From Acarospora socialis (lineage: Eukaryota > Ascomycota > Lecanoromycetes > Acarosporales > Acarosporaceae), in contig JAMYGW020000004.1 in assembly GCA_025617375.2 (NCBI GenBank), positions 1,302,001 to 1,366,000 of the forward strand: 64,000 nt of DNA, written 5' to 3'. The notes below the pieces were generated by a model. It did not search any database and was not told where the DNA came from. It saw only the letters and a program-made list of their open reading frames with translations. The first letter of the stretch is position 1. Each line of letters begins with the position of its first letter. Positions 23,160 through 35,872 of the stretch are shown here, one piece after another. The translations under genes were made by a program, and so were the position numbers.

Positions 23160-25344
23160 AGCTCTGGAGCACCAACATCAATCATCCTACAGTATTACCA
23201 TCGAAAACTCACCCATCACTCTACGTTCCAGCTTATAATTAGCTTACTAGCTGAAGTTACTGCTGTTGCTATATATAGCTAGCACCATACCGGTGGCCGA
23301 CAACTATATCACTCTAGCACAACATAGCGCTTCTAAGGGCGATGACTCTCGCAGCTGGCTGGCACTTGTTATGAAGGGTGCCAAGGGTGAATGAACCTCG
23401 TGGACGCGGCCACAAGCCACAGCAGACCGAATACCTCGAGGAGCTTTGGACACCCTCATGGCTGTTCCGTTGATGCTGTAAGCTCTACTCTGCTTCTGCA
23501 GGCATCGCAAACACTTCGTCGGCCGTGCTTGTCGTGGCTCTGAGCAGTCATCGAAAGGAGTGGCTAAGAGCCTGGCTATGGCTGTGGCTCTCGGTGCTTG
23601 ATCCTCGCTCTGGATATCATGGGTCATAATAGTACCATCTCAGTTGATTTCACTCTGGCATATAATGCCATACCTACCATACACTATGAGATCTGTCATC
23701 CAACGTGCCTGTTACTGAGGCCCTGTCTGAGTTTTGATTTTATTATTGTGCTAGGGCGGGGACCATGTCCAACAATCGTCGATGCTGGTACCCTGAGACC
23801 AGATGGCAACGAAACTCGGTGACTTATCGACACTTGCAGGCTGATTGCTGATACCATCCAGTAGTGCTGATCCAGGAGACACAGGGGCTGTTCTAGTATA
23901 CAAAGTATATTTTATGGCTTCAACCTGGTTGCCCCGCCCGAATCACCTCCGCAACAAGTGACCACCTTAACTTCTCAGCGTCCCATACTATCACCACAAC
24001 CTTGAACCTGTTCCCATTTCAATCCGCCGCACAGACCTTAGCCAAAAACACTTGAAGACGGGTATAAATCAGAAAACCGGCAAGGGTTAAGGCCTGACGT
24101 CCTCGCTAAGCAGTACATCAAATACCCAAGCACACGTTATACTTTCCCAACCATACACACCCTTACTACGAGCCCGAGACCAGGCTCCCCCGGGGCGATT
24201 CTCTCCCGCTTACCTGACCCCACTCAACAGCCAACACAACCTACCCAAGTCTCTCTTACCCCACCTCCTCCTACACGATCTACATACTAAACCCCAACAT
24301 CCATACCCTGAACACCACATCCACCCGACCCTTCCGTCAACCTTGTCACCACTCCCTCTTCCCTCCCACATCCCTTCCTTCTCCATTTCTTTCCCAGCGC
24401 CCCTCCTGCCCCTTTTCCCCTGACCCTGAACTCTCCATATCGACTAACACGCCATATGACATAGCACACACCTACCCACTCCTTAGCCCCGCCCCTAGAT
24501 ATCTATCAGCGCAACGTACCTCCTCTTCCCTACCATCTTTCGAAGCAGGACCCGCCGCCTGAAGAAGTGGACGGTGAACCGTGACGGTGGGCGGTGGGCT
24601 AGATGAATTCTAGCTGGGATAGCGTCGCGTCCGCAAACTAGAACACGTCCAGGCGGTAGGGTTGGGGATCTGGTCTTTTGTGCCGTTGGTTGGGTGGGGA
24701 GGGGGGAAAGTCCCTAGGGACGTGCGGATGGTGGTAGGGGATGTGCGATGTGCTGGGCGGGATGGGGGTTATGAGGGTCGGGGTTGGGGTTGGCGGGACG
24801 GTCCGGGGGGAGGATGAGTGGGGCGGAGGGAAGTTGGAGTGGTTCGAGGGGTGGAGTGGGAAAGGCAGCGGGGTGGGAGGTGACAGCGGGGGGAATTGAG
24901 TGCATTGTAGGGTATACGTTGTTGTTCTTGCTGGCGGTCTGTGTTGTCTGTCAGAGACCATGGCGTGAAGACTGAGAGGGAGGATCCTGTGGGTTCGTCG
25001 GAGCTCTGATTTTGTATTTCTGGGTGGTTCGGTGGGACATTGTTCATACATCGATCCATCAAGATTTGTGTGGTGGATGGATGAGATGAGTTGGATAAGG
25101 TAGTTGTGGTGTAGCGTAGTAACTAAACGTCTAGGACATGGGTTGCGAATATCACCACGCCTGCAATAGAAGGCCAATCACCTAATCGTGACAAAAGTAG
25201 AAAGCTATCACGCACTGATGACAAAAGACGAGCACGTTTGGTGCTGACCTACTTGTTCGGACGCTATCTATGGGGTATCAATCAACCCACCAACCCACAG
25301 ACCCCTCCACACACCCACGCATAAACGCCATTCCCGACCAACCC
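23160..25344. other. Intergenic, with a doubtful proline-rich frame
   Basis: No firmly supported gene. From about 24.1 to 25.2 kb the DNA is strongly C/T-biased on one strand then G-biased. On the minus strand at about 25060-24700 open frames encode Pro/Ser/Thr-rich sequence. The best stretch reads SSDEPTGSSLSVFTPWSLTD, but I find no clean start, end or family. It may be the promoter and leader of the membrane-protein region or an eroded gene. Confidence 0.4.
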
Positions 25345-27235
25345 TCAACGAAACCTTAACCGAATGATCGAAAACAGCATATTCTGCAACACATGCACCA
25401 TGACGGCCAACGACGTCGGCAACAGTTCCGGCCACTTCACCAGATCCGCCCTCCCATCCCTCGTAACATCCATCTTGAACGTGACGGCCAAGATTCTCCT
25501 GACGATCCAGCCCGCCACGATCTCGCACGCCCAGGTGACGCACGAGGCCCAGAAGGTAAGCGGAAAGGTGTAGGGGTCGTCGGGGTCGGAGAAGGAGAGG
25601 TAAGGGTAAATTAGCTTGTTGGGCCCGTAGTTGAGGACGAGGATCTCGCCGAGGAAGGCGAGCATGGAGGCGTTTTCGGCGACGCCGCGGAGGAAGATAT
25701 TGCGAGAGGCAAAGGTCTTGTAGACGTTGTAGTCTTGGCCGTTGAGGGCTAGGAGGACGAGGGTTTTGTGGCAGAGGGGCGTCAGGGATAGCGGGGTGAT
25801 GAGGATGAGGAGGGAGGAGGAGAGTATTTGGAGGATGGCGAATTGGGAGGGGGAGCGGAGGCGGGCGTAAAGGGCGCGGACGTAGGTTTGGTAGGTGAGC
25901 ATGAAGTATCTCCTTCGCGTTAGTGAGGGATTCTGACATGTTTGGGTGGGTGGGTGACGCAACAATTTGAATACCCAACCGAGAGGGTAGCTGCCTACTC
26001 GTTCCCCGTCCTCGCCGCCCAGAATCCACCCTACGAGACCGTCGAGGACGTGGATGGTGATGACCCAGCTGTAGACGTAGATGACCGTCTCGATGCTGTT
26101 GTGAGGTAACGTGCGCAGGTAGATCTCCGCATACGCTTCTCCAAGTGCGTACGCCAGTAAGCCTAGAAACATTGCCAAGCAGAACCAAGTAAAGCGGACA
26201 AAGCTAGCAGGAATCCAGCGTCTTCGAAGGCTTCGTGAACGCTCTCCTGCGGCGTCGGCTGCCTGAAGACTGACGATTGAATGCGGATTAAAGCCGGACG
26301 CTTCGGCCACAGCTCTCTGTCGAGTACTTGCAGCACCATGGTCCGTGCCTCCTATCCATGTATCGGACGTGAGCAGCTTTTGCGTATCGGAGATGTGCTG
26401 CTGCAAGCCGAGATAGCGTTCGCTTTTGAGGAGTTTCCCAAAGGCCACAATAACGGGCACGAGCATCGTCAAGACTGTCAAGAAGACCCAGGATGTATTA
26501 TGCCCGACGAGCCATTGGCTTGCGGGGTTGAAGTATATCGGAATCGGGATGAGCACGAGGACAAGGACCAGGGCGAGGAGAGTGCCCGGTAAACCTATGA
26601 CTGTTGGCCACCAGTTCATGTTATATATGTGGAAAAGCTTGGTGATCCATAACAGCGCCACGCAGTTGTAGAAACCATAGTATACGAAAAGGAAGAACCA
26701 GAAGTTCAGTTTGACGAGAGCCTCGCCTTTACCAGGTACGCGGTCGTCTGTCTGTCGTGGAGGGGATGACTCCGGTGGATCGGAGAAGAGGGGATAACTT
26801 GGTAACGGTATCGCGCAAAATACTATCGTCTAATTCCAAAATAGTCAGCTACTGTAACCGTTACTCAGAGGGCCAGATGTCGGTATGTACGATGAGCGCG
26901 GGCAGGACGAAGAGTAAAAACGCCCTGCCCCACCAATGCTCGATGGCGCGTCTGATAACGTCAGGCTCCGGTGATAGTAGTAGCCTTCGTAAGTAGTCCC
27001 AGTGACCGCCGTCCTGTATATCCTCCTGTGCTTCGGTGTCGCCGCCATTGTTGGTGGTGCCGTAATCGTATGAGGTGATCCTTCTGAAGCTCGCAAACCA
27101 GCGCCCTTCACTTGATCCTCGTCGCTGGCGTCCAGCTTCTGCGGGCAGTGCGCGGAAACGACCGAGCAAAGGAGTCTCCTGGTCCCGTCTAGCTCTTGAC
27201 TCGTTGCCTTGTTGGAAGCTGAAGAGTGTGGGCAT
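25345..27235 (-). CDS. Multi-pass membrane protein, uncharacterised
   Basis: Exons 27235-26891, 26829-25964 and 25912-25345 give about 592 aa. The first intron uses a GTACAT donor and TTAG acceptor; the join reads LPALITIVFCAIPLPSYPLF, a continuous membrane segment. The second intron (25963-25913, 51 bp) is inferred: it has a GTTGCG donor and a CTAAC-x4-AAG end, and removing it joins VFKL to RYFMLTYQTYVRALYARL. Retention would keep the frame. About nine or ten hydrophobic segments are visible (for example WFFLFVYYGFYNCVALLWI and TWFCLAMFLGLLAYALG). The N-terminus is cytosolic-looking and charged. I do not recognise a named family. It is plausibly a conserved fungal membrane protein; no function is proposed. 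Confidence 0.7.
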
Positions 27236-27468
27236 CGAGTGTTATGTTAACTTTTGTTTGAGTATGCTATTGACAAGGTTCAAGCGGAAAGGTTTCCGCT
27301 CTTTGTTCTAGTTTATGCACGTGCAAAGTGGGTAGGGGACAGCGACTCAAGTCAATACACCCCATGTGATCCAACTATTGAGAAGCCCTGCTCCACGAAT
27401 CTAGCTACACACGCGCTGTCCAAACGACGACACTTCATGCCCTACGACTTCCCCCTATAATATCCATC

Positions 27469-28041
27469 TCACCGTGACACATCATTCACAACTCTTAGTC
27501 TCCCACCCTCACCAACTCCCCTCTCAACCGGAATAAAGGCCCTCAAACACCTCTCTACATACCCCACCGGCAGCCCCTTCTCCACCGCCTCCTCAATTCC
27601 CCTATTCATCCTCCCCACATACTCCTCCCTCGGCGCTCCCTCCCCAACCCTCCTTTCATCCACATACACCAACCCTTTCCTCACCGTACCCTCCTCCCCC
27701 TCCACCACCATCCGTCCTTCCGCCCAAACCTCCACATCCATCATCCTCTTCACGTACGCCCACGGCACCCCCTCGTTGACATCCAAGCGCGCTTCGTCCT
27801 CTGCGGTTAGCGCATACGTAAGGCCGTAGACGACGTCACGGGGAGAGGGGACGACGTTGGCGTAGCCGCGGGCGTTGATGATCCAGCGGTAGTTGTGGAG
27901 GATGGCGACGCCGAGGTAGGGGCTTGAGGGGCAGCGGTGGGCCATTTGCGTAAGGCTGAGGTTGGAGCCGTAGGCGAAGTAGAGGGTCGTGGGTGGGGAT
28001 GGGAGGGGTGGGGTGGTGTGGGTTGAGGGGGTAGAGCCCAT
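27469..28041 (-). CDS. Gamma-glutamylcyclotransferase-like protein (GGCT fold)
   Basis: One exon, 190 aa. The diagnostic substrate-loop motif YFAYGSNLS occurs at residues 22-30 after a Thr/Pro-rich head. The catalytic glutamate sits in LDVNEGVPWAYVKR, matching the DxxEGV pattern of human GGCT. Family members release 5-oxoproline from gamma-glutamyl amino acids or dipeptides in the gamma-glutamyl cycle (glutathione turnover), in the cytosol. The exact substrate here is not known. The start is the only ATG before the motif. Confidence 0.88.
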   Translation of the reverse strand: MGSTPSTHTTPPLPSPPTTLYFAYGSNLSLTQMAHRCPSSPYLGVAILHNYRWIINARGYANVVPSPRDVVYGLTYALTAEDEARLDVNEGVPWAYVKRMMDVEVWAEGRMVVEGEEGTVRKGLVYVDERRVGEGAPREEYVGRMNRGIEEAVEKGLPVGYVERCLRAFIPVERGVGEGGRLRVVNDVSR

Positions 28042-28670
28042 GATTTAGGCTGCGAATGTGTTGGAAGGTTATGGGATTAGAGGTAGGTGTAGTGAGAGGA
28101 ATGTTTGGAGTTGACGATGCAGTGGGGTCAAGGCATTTATATGTAGGTAGTAGTGAAGACTCGTCTGGACAAAGAAACTGAATCACTGAAACAATCATTT
28201 CAGGCTGAAGTTCTTTGTGATGCCGACTATTAGTAGCGGATGTGAGGTAGTTGGACTTGGGTTATGTAGAAGAATCCGAGTCATTCAGAGGAAAGATCAT
28301 ACTGGAGTGGCAACAGCATCGTAAGTGGTTCATGGATGGCTTTATTGGAGTTCTCCGCTGGCTGCTTTAATTTCTTGCAAGTGACCAAGCTACAGTGTTC
28401 TGAGAATTTACTTACACTTTGCAACGTCGTGCCCTAGCGCCGATAACTCATTATCACAGAACGCGATTTGCTACCTTAGTAAATATAGATAATATCATGG
28501 TCTGCGTGCCTTGATTGCGAATTTTTGTCTGTTATTCTGGATAAAGTACTGTAGGATAGATGCGCCGGTACCCAGTAAACCACTCCAGCTGTCTACTAAC
28601 TGGAATCTGTTCAGCACTTAAGACCTTAACGCCGCCCAATGCTGATGACCTATCGCTCCAGATCGGGAGT
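28042..28670. other. Intergenic
   Basis: About 630 bp between the GGCT gene start and the 3' end of the secreted-protein gene. Nothing supported. Confidence 0.5.
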
Positions 28671-30003
28671 CTAGACGGTTCCGGAGTCTTGAGGGTTCAG
28701 AGTGTACGAGTAGCTGGAGCTGACACCGTAGTAAATACCGCTCCGATATTGCCCGTAATTGGTGCTGTAGGATTTGCCCCAAGGCTGGGTATAGAGAGAG
28801 CAATAAGTACCAGTCGGTATGTTTGCGATAGACAGGACATAGGAGTTGAAGAAGTTCTGGGCACGTCAGTTTCAGCCAGGGCGTAATCAAAAGAGTACTT
28901 GATAGCTACGTACGCAGGGGTTGTATTTGCCGCCAGTGGCATGACGCTTGTTGTAGGCCGTCTGAGCTTGACATGCGACGGCGCAAAGCTGTGGGTTGTA
29001 TGGACCTGGGTAATACTTTACACCTTGGTAGGTGTTGACGCCGTTCGCGAGAGGGGCGTTGATGGCACCACCAAGCTCGGTTGGTCCGTCGAAGCCTTGC
29101 TGAGGCGCAGGGGGTTCGTGCTTTGTGTAGCCTTGACATCACTTGAGCAACGGATAGACGTCATAGCAGGGACGGAGCCTCACCATTAGAGCCGGTGATG
29201 ACGACGTGGAATTGATCACGATACTGACCGCTGTTGACGGCTGCAGCAGCGGTCACACCAGAGCCCCATAGCGTACACTTGAAGTTGGTGATGCTGGGTG
29301 GGTTGTCACAACCAGCGGCAGGCTTGACACTTGGATCTCTCTCAATATATATGTTAAACGCCGTGCAGAGGTCCGCGGCATCACAAAGTTGCTAAAAAAT
29401 TGTTATTTTCTTTTCAACTTTTTGCCTCATCTAACTCACCTGGCACTTTAGAGTGTTGTACGTCTGGAGCGTGGTGAGCCCCAGGTAGGTATTGGCATTC
29501 ACAGCTGCTTGAAGGTTTTTGAACGATTGCTCATAGCCTGGAGGGGTTGGTGCCGTGAGAGCAATGTTCTTCGCGAGATCTCAGCAATGACTCGAAAAGT
29601 AACGTCATTGATGTTCATGGATGGCCTTACTTGAAGATCCTGGTTCGCTAAGAAAGCCTCCGGTGTGTCAGGCTGGACCTTGGGGCCATATCCGTCGGGT
29701 TGTGGCCCGCAATCATCGTTGAACCCCAAAGAACGCTTGCTGGGGCTGGCAGGGTCCGTGGCTATGGCGGCGGCGGCAGAGCTGGCCGCAGCATTCGCAT
29801 CGTAGGTCACCGGTTGCTCGACGGCGCCGATAGGAGGGCCGATCGCTGTGGGAGTAGGAGCAGACTAAGAGACCTTAGTCCATGGATCTCTAACTTTCAA
29901 CCTCGTAAGGACTCACGTCAATTTCCGCATAGTCAATGTCTTGCGGTCGAGGAGCAGCAAAGGCAAGCCCAACAAGGGCGGACAAGAGTAAAGCGGTTCG
30001 CAT
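28671..30003 (-). CDS. Secreted Cys-rich fungal protein, unknown function
   Basis: Six exons (30003-29917, 29864-29631, 29568-29440, 29391-29184, 29131-28914, 28856-28671) join to 353 aa. A signal peptide is clear (MRTALLLSALVGLAFAAP). Then an Ala-rich stretch, SPSKRSL (a likely Kex2-type KR site), and two repeated Cys modules: CQQLCDAADLCTAFNIYIER...CTLWG and CAVACQAQTAYNKR...CNFFNSYVL...CSLYTQPW. This pattern is PAN/apple-like and recurs in secreted proteins of many filamentous ascomycetes, where it is generally annotated as hypothetical. It probably acts in the wall or outside the cell, perhaps binding carbohydrate or protein; that is inference. All introns are short with normal borders. 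Confidence 0.8.
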
Positions 30004-33000
30004 GTTTTGAAGTTGAAGTGCAGGAAGGCGAATGTGAGGATGAAAGTACAATGAACGAGAGTATTGTTATCTGTGTATGAAGACATTCCGGGATCCTGGA
30101 GGAACGTGGCCATCTTATAGAAGGCTTAGCGAATCTAGAAACGGGGTCCATTGCATTCAACACCGGCGATTTAGCAATTCCATCAGCCACGAGTACATAT
30201 GCAGACCCAGAGAAACGGAATAGCAAGGTTAGATTGCAAATCAACTAAGGAGCCGCATGGCCTGCTGAGCGGTACCCAAGCTACCTCTCTTAGGGGGAGC
30301 AAGCCATGTCAGACACATTCTGGGCTGAGAGTCATGGACCAGGCTGATATTATAGTTTCGTAAAGAAGTAGATGGCTTGAAAGCACCAAGAATACACGGC
30401 ATATCGCAGTCTGGCACCGAGTCTAGATCGTCTGGCGCGCAATGGATCTGTTGATGAGGCGCTTCGGTAAGAACATGGTTGGCATGGTCGACTTAAATTA
30501 TGCTCCAAGCTTCACAAGTATCAATCTAATTCCAGACAAAGGTCGAGGCCACATGTCACTTTTCGTGGCACGCACAAACAAGCATAACACCACAAGATCT
30601 CAATGTGCCCCTTTATCACACAAACTTATACACAATGCTTCCACACAAATATCAGGTTTAAGGAGCTATGATTCTAAAAATCAGGTTTGCTAGACTCAAT
30701 ACTAATTTCTTTATGTGATTGCAGTTGAATTTGCTGTTGTGGGAGTGTTTTGACGCATGCTCATGCTCCTTGTTTGTGTGTGCCATAATTTGTGACATGT
30801 GGCCTCGGGTCAAAGCTTGTCTTTCCACATGCGGCCTTGTTTGAACTAAGATGATCGGCGCTAGCCTCCATGCGGGACCGAATTGCGATGTTGCAGGCCT
30901 CCCCATGAACCTTAAATCCAACCACATGGCTAAGTACGAGTATACTGTAAGCGACTCTGCAGGCTTTTGCATGAGTCCAGCTGGTGATATGGCGCCCTGC
31001 CTGGAAGTATCGGTAAACAACCCGCTGTCTGGTTCTCGGACTCCATCAAGGCCGGCGACAAAAGCGGTGAGATGAAGAAAAGCACCAGGACCTTGCCGTT
31101 ACCACCAATGCAACGCGTATACGAGCGCTCGTGCCAGGAACGTGGCTCTTTCAATGCAGGATTGGATTGAAGCAGCCTAGAAACTCGGAAAAGTCAGCCA
31201 TGTCTTGGTAGAAAGTTGCAACCTCACCCTGTCCGATCGGTGTGCCATGTAGATGTGTATTTGGTCACTGCCGACATGATCTGGCATTCGCTTTCAGGTA
31301 ACAGCATCCAAGGAGACTCGTACGAGTACAAGGTTTCGCTCGCCGAACCGAAACGGGCTGCAGCGGCCTTTCCGAGAGCCTGGCTACGAGGAACAAGACC
31401 TAGCCCGAGAACTTCACTATTTTAGAGCTAATGCAGCCCAGGCGCATACGCATGGCTTGACTGCGGAGGCGGTCCTCTCCAAGTCGATTCTTGCCGACGA
31501 GCGACAAGTTATCTCGATGTACCACGAAGCTTAACCTTGTTATTCCTGCCTATTGATTTGAATAGTAAGGTTACAAGGGAGGGCTTCGCGGATATTTCAA
31601 ACTCAGCGACACATGCCAGCTCGTAGTCTTGAACCCGTAGCCTACAACGGCTACATGACTGATAGCACACAGCTTTCAGGCCTCGCACCGAGCAGGCCAT
31701 GGTTACTCTATATCTGTATAAGTTGAGAAGGTACCTCGAAGGGTCGCAAGTTAGAGTACACTTCCTCCTCATGAGTGTCCAAATGTCCGATATGTGAAGA
31801 ACATACCGTTAGGGCTAAAAGTCAAAGTCCCGATAAGAATCACTCTTTGGACTCATTTTCCCACATACGACCATAGACTGTGGAAAATTGGGCATCCCGT
31901 CCGCTCTGCCATACACAAGCCACAGATCGGCGGATCAGTAGTTGGGTCGGTGACGACCAGCGAATCCCCGCTGTTGTATGTTTTTGTCCTATTGATATAA
32001 TCGCTAAGGACAGCCCGGATCAATGGTTCGGGATTGCATAATTCATCTCTTTCGGAAAACCCAGGCGAAGGACAGTAGGGCTGCCTCCATGATTTTTGAG
32101 GGTCAACTTGGCAAGGCTTATAAATTTGGATGGCATTCATGCAGACTTTTCACAGCCCTAGAGACAGTAGCCTATCGGCTTCCAGCGGGTACGGAAGCCT
32201 TCTTCTGTTGAACGGGCCATCCTTCTGGGATAAGCCCCCTCTGGAGATGTCGGATAGAGGCGGGTTCTTCACCCCATACACCGTAAGCCTATGATCTCGA
32301 GGGACCAACTTTTTCATATTCTCTTGAGATTGCGCAGACACGGATACTTGGTAGTCCGATTCTGACAGACTGGAGATGCCCCTGAACATTAAATTGAAGC
32401 CGTTAGACAACATCCTGACAGAACCGGCGATGTTGTCTCGAAGTAATCCTCTTATGTACCGGCGGAATTTTCAATGGTGTTGATCCAGTCAGAGCCATCT
32501 GGAGCCCTCCAAAGCGTACTGAAACCATACACGAGACTCTTTCCGGCCACGGTGTTTGGAAAAGCCAAACGCTTGTTCAAAGACGAATCCTCCCTGGCTA
32601 CATTCGTCGGACAACGCGGCAACCAAACAAACTATTGTCAAATACACGCTGATGCTTGGAACTGGGACGTCCGTCGCGCGAAGTAACCCGTTACATCTCA
32701 CCTCCGTACTCTCCAACCTTGCAACCACTGCCTCTGCTAAACTTGAGCTCGAGAACTGTTGAATGCATCACAAGTTTGCTCAAAACGAGACCTGTCAGCA
32801 AACACTCAATGCCGTCATCACTGTGTCCGCGCCGATGGGCCCATGGGCCTCAGAGGAGATGATTTCGATACTCCAGTCGTGTTACTAGATAGGGATAGAC
32901 GCCCGCCGCTTCTAAGCGTGTGATTGGAAGAGGGCACCTGAAGAAGAGAGTTCTCGTCGGTCCTAAATGATCATCTCTCCTCGAGCAACTTTCAGTGGAT

Positions 33001-33193
33001 CTTGAGGAATCCCACCAACCTCGCCAGCGACATCATCGCAGTAACAACTGCTCGATCGAACCGCAACGGAGGCAACCATGGGAATACCATCTTCCAGGCG
33101 AGGATGAGGCAGAATCTTTAGATCGATGCAAATGCCCGAGACCTTAATGTTATCTGGGCTTAGCTTGTTGAGCCTTTTCAGCCACATGATTAC

Positions 33194-33247
33194 AGAGCCT
33201 CATCACAGAGCCTCACAAGGTAGAGCCTCACAAGGTAGAGCCTCAAG
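33194..33247. repeat. Short tandem repeat, about 15-bp unit
   Basis: The unit AGAGCCTCACAAGGT occurs twice in full, preceded and followed by variant copies starting AGAGCCTCA. Four units in all. Confidence 0.8.
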
Positions 33248-33924
33248 TCAACCACGTGCGAAACGCTAAGCGGAGTCATGTACCTTAGTAAAGCTGCCGA
33301 TAAACCCTTTGCCTCAACCACGCATAATGTTAGCGCAACAGGCTCGAGCGCGAGAAGAGTCCGAGAAACCGAACAAGTAATCCGTACTCCGTACATCGGG
33401 ATCGTATACAACGGGTGGCGCTTGCGTTGAACCCGGTGACTTCAGGAGAGCAATGTAATGTACTTCCATTTAGACTTCAAGACGAGAACTATAACACAAC
33501 AAAGTCACCACCCATCAATGTACACACAGGATGCTGCATGTTACGTGCATACATATGTACGGACATCTGGGCATCTTTCATACCAAACCATAGATCTGGG
33601 AGAAAGAAAGCCGATGGCAACACGAACGGTCCAAGGTTGGGCCCAATCGATGGCTGCAGACGCCTTCGAGGTCTGAATCCTGCACGAGTGGATCACAGAG
33701 GACGATATGTCTCCCGAGGTTGCCACCGACATGTACCCCACCCACTAATGAACGAATAAGGCAAGTAAGGCAACTGTATCTCAGATTACATTCGCACTTA
33801 TGAGATCCTGCCTGAGAGGAGATCTCAGAACTTCCGTTGATTACGCGGCTTTACACAGTGGAAGGCTTCTAGGTCTTCACCCAGCTGAATTCTGCGGTAG
33901 GTAATGATCAGCAAACAGCGGACT

Positions 33925-34085
33925 TACAGCCAGGTGACAGAACGGGTTGAACATTTGCGTGATTATAGATTGCTGATCAACAGCACAGACCGAAGCAGGT
34001 TTCTCACCAATAGCATCCATCTCCCAAGAGCATCTACTGCGTATTTTCCTTAGCGCTCTTCAACCCGTTCTGTCACCTTACTGTA
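33925..34085. mobile_element. Second MITE, Tc1/mariner-type
   Basis: A 157-bp non-coding core (33927-34083) is bounded by inverted repeats. The ends start CAGCCAGGTGACAGAACG on the left and, read inwards on the other strand, CAGTAAGGTGACAGAACG on the right. They match at 23 of 25 positions, including a perfect 20-bp block. TA lies directly outside both ends (33925-33926 and 34084-34085). It is unrelated in TIR sequence to the element at 144-334, so a different transposase must have moved it. Confidence 0.8.
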
Positions 34086-35494
34086 GCAACACATCATCGA
34101 TAAAATTGAGCGGATGAGCGGAGGAGAGCCGTTGCTGGTCAATTGCCCAAAAAACCGTTGTTGTATGATTTGTGCGGGCGAAGGGCGGACGATGCTGTGG
34201 AATCGAAGCGCCACACAGCATCGTTATCGGGACGGATGCGCGACGCACACAGCAACGCCGGAGGGCTGCAGCGAGGTGCATGTCCATCTAAGATTACATG
34301 CCGAATAGTGCCATAGTCACAAATACCTAAGGCTCAACCCCACCAAGTCTGCAACCTACGCATCAGTAATACAATTAACGCAGCCGGCGGGTCCTGTTGC
34401 TTTGCATACAGTTGTATGAGCATTGCAAACAGAACCACCCGCAAGCGAGGTAGGCAACAACAGGCATGAGACCATCCCGAGTCGACTCAAGATTGTTGTA
34501 CTTGGTAGGTTTCGAGATGGCCTGAGTGGAACTTGTAGAGCTGTGACGTGTTGAACGACCAGAGGCATGCAATTGCCTTGCCTAGGTAGAAGAGGCGAGC
34601 CCCCAACCCGCTATCTCACGCTTCCATGCCATGGCGGTCGTGGGCCCTGGCAAGGTGGGTCAGTGACAAGACTCTTCTGAAAGAGCCACCGACCACACAC
34701 TTGAGAGTCTCGTCCGGGCCATCTTAGGTGAGAGCTTGATTACACGGCAAACATTTAGTTGATAGAGGGGTGTAGATTGAGACGCAGGATTTGACTCAGC
34801 TTGCCTCAAGGAGTGTGAGGCAAGGTGGTAGATGTCAAATATCAATCCACTACCTTATTGCTCCACGCCGGCCGAAGCGTTACCGATAGCTCAGGGTGAC
34901 TTGGTACCCACGACCTTCTACTCCGTGGACGTAATTAAGTCTATGGCGTGCAGGGATAATGATCCTTCGTCACAGGGTCGACGCCGCTTCAGGGCAGGCC
35001 AATTGGGGGATAGCCGGGATCAGTCAAGTCTCGGTCCGTTGCAGCACAACTTGAGGCTCAGGCCTGGCACATATTTATTTTTGCGCCTATTCTGATCGAA
35101 AATCTGATATCTTTGAGCTTTTTGTGTCTTGGAGGACGAAGGACAGAAGGCATCAAGATCGTTAGATGTCCGGATCCCTCACTAGCGCAGTGTGTTCTGT
35201 ATCTTTATACAATAGTCTTGGGGAGACACTGGCTTTAGCAAATACCAAGCGCGGCATCCTGAGCCGCATGCCACATATATTATAAGACCGTCCTAAACTG
35301 CAGTCGGTGAGCTGATACTTGGTCCCGAGGATTAGCTTGCTGGTACCACTATAAGGCCATCTGGATTTCCAACCACTTGCATCTACAAGACCTCACCATG
35401 ACCTTGCCAGGGGTATCTCCCTCAACGAGTTGTACGGCTTCTGGCTGCAGGTGCGTTATATTCCAGTTGTATTTATCGTCGATGGGTTGACCAC

Positions 35495-35872
35495 ATGTTA
35501 ACCTGGAACCCTAGCGAGGCCTCTCTCCGCACGAACTTAGGCACAGAGCCCTTTTGCCACCATAAAGCCCAGTATTGTCACCACGAACAAACACAGTCTC
35601 CTCATCGACACCAAGCACAGTTCTCTCGGCCTGGCCACGGACAAACTTCAGGCCATGGTCCAGAACAGAGTGCTGGCACCGATGATAAGAGACAGACTTC
35701 TCGCTCTGAAGGGTGGTCTCCTCAATTGACTCGCTATCTGGAGGACGACCAACGCCATGAACGGATTGCTCTCGGGTTCTTGAGCAATGAACAGGGCGAG
35801 AAGGAGGGGGTAAGCATACAAGGCTCAAGTGCCGAGAGTGGTGCGGTCAAGGGTCTGGATCGAAAAAGGTGA
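35495..35872 (+). other. Open frame with SPQLxRYLE motif (copy 1)
   Basis: A 125-codon frame rich in Gln/His/Ser, then SPQLTRYLEDDQRHERIALG. The same motif recurs in the frame at 37680-38087. No known domain is recognised. It may be an exon of an eroded gene. Confidence 0.3.

Noticed and set aside
24638-25177. Proline-rich minus-strand frame of 179 codons
   Set aside because: Composition is set by C/T-rich DNA; competing frames are equally open and no domain is seen.
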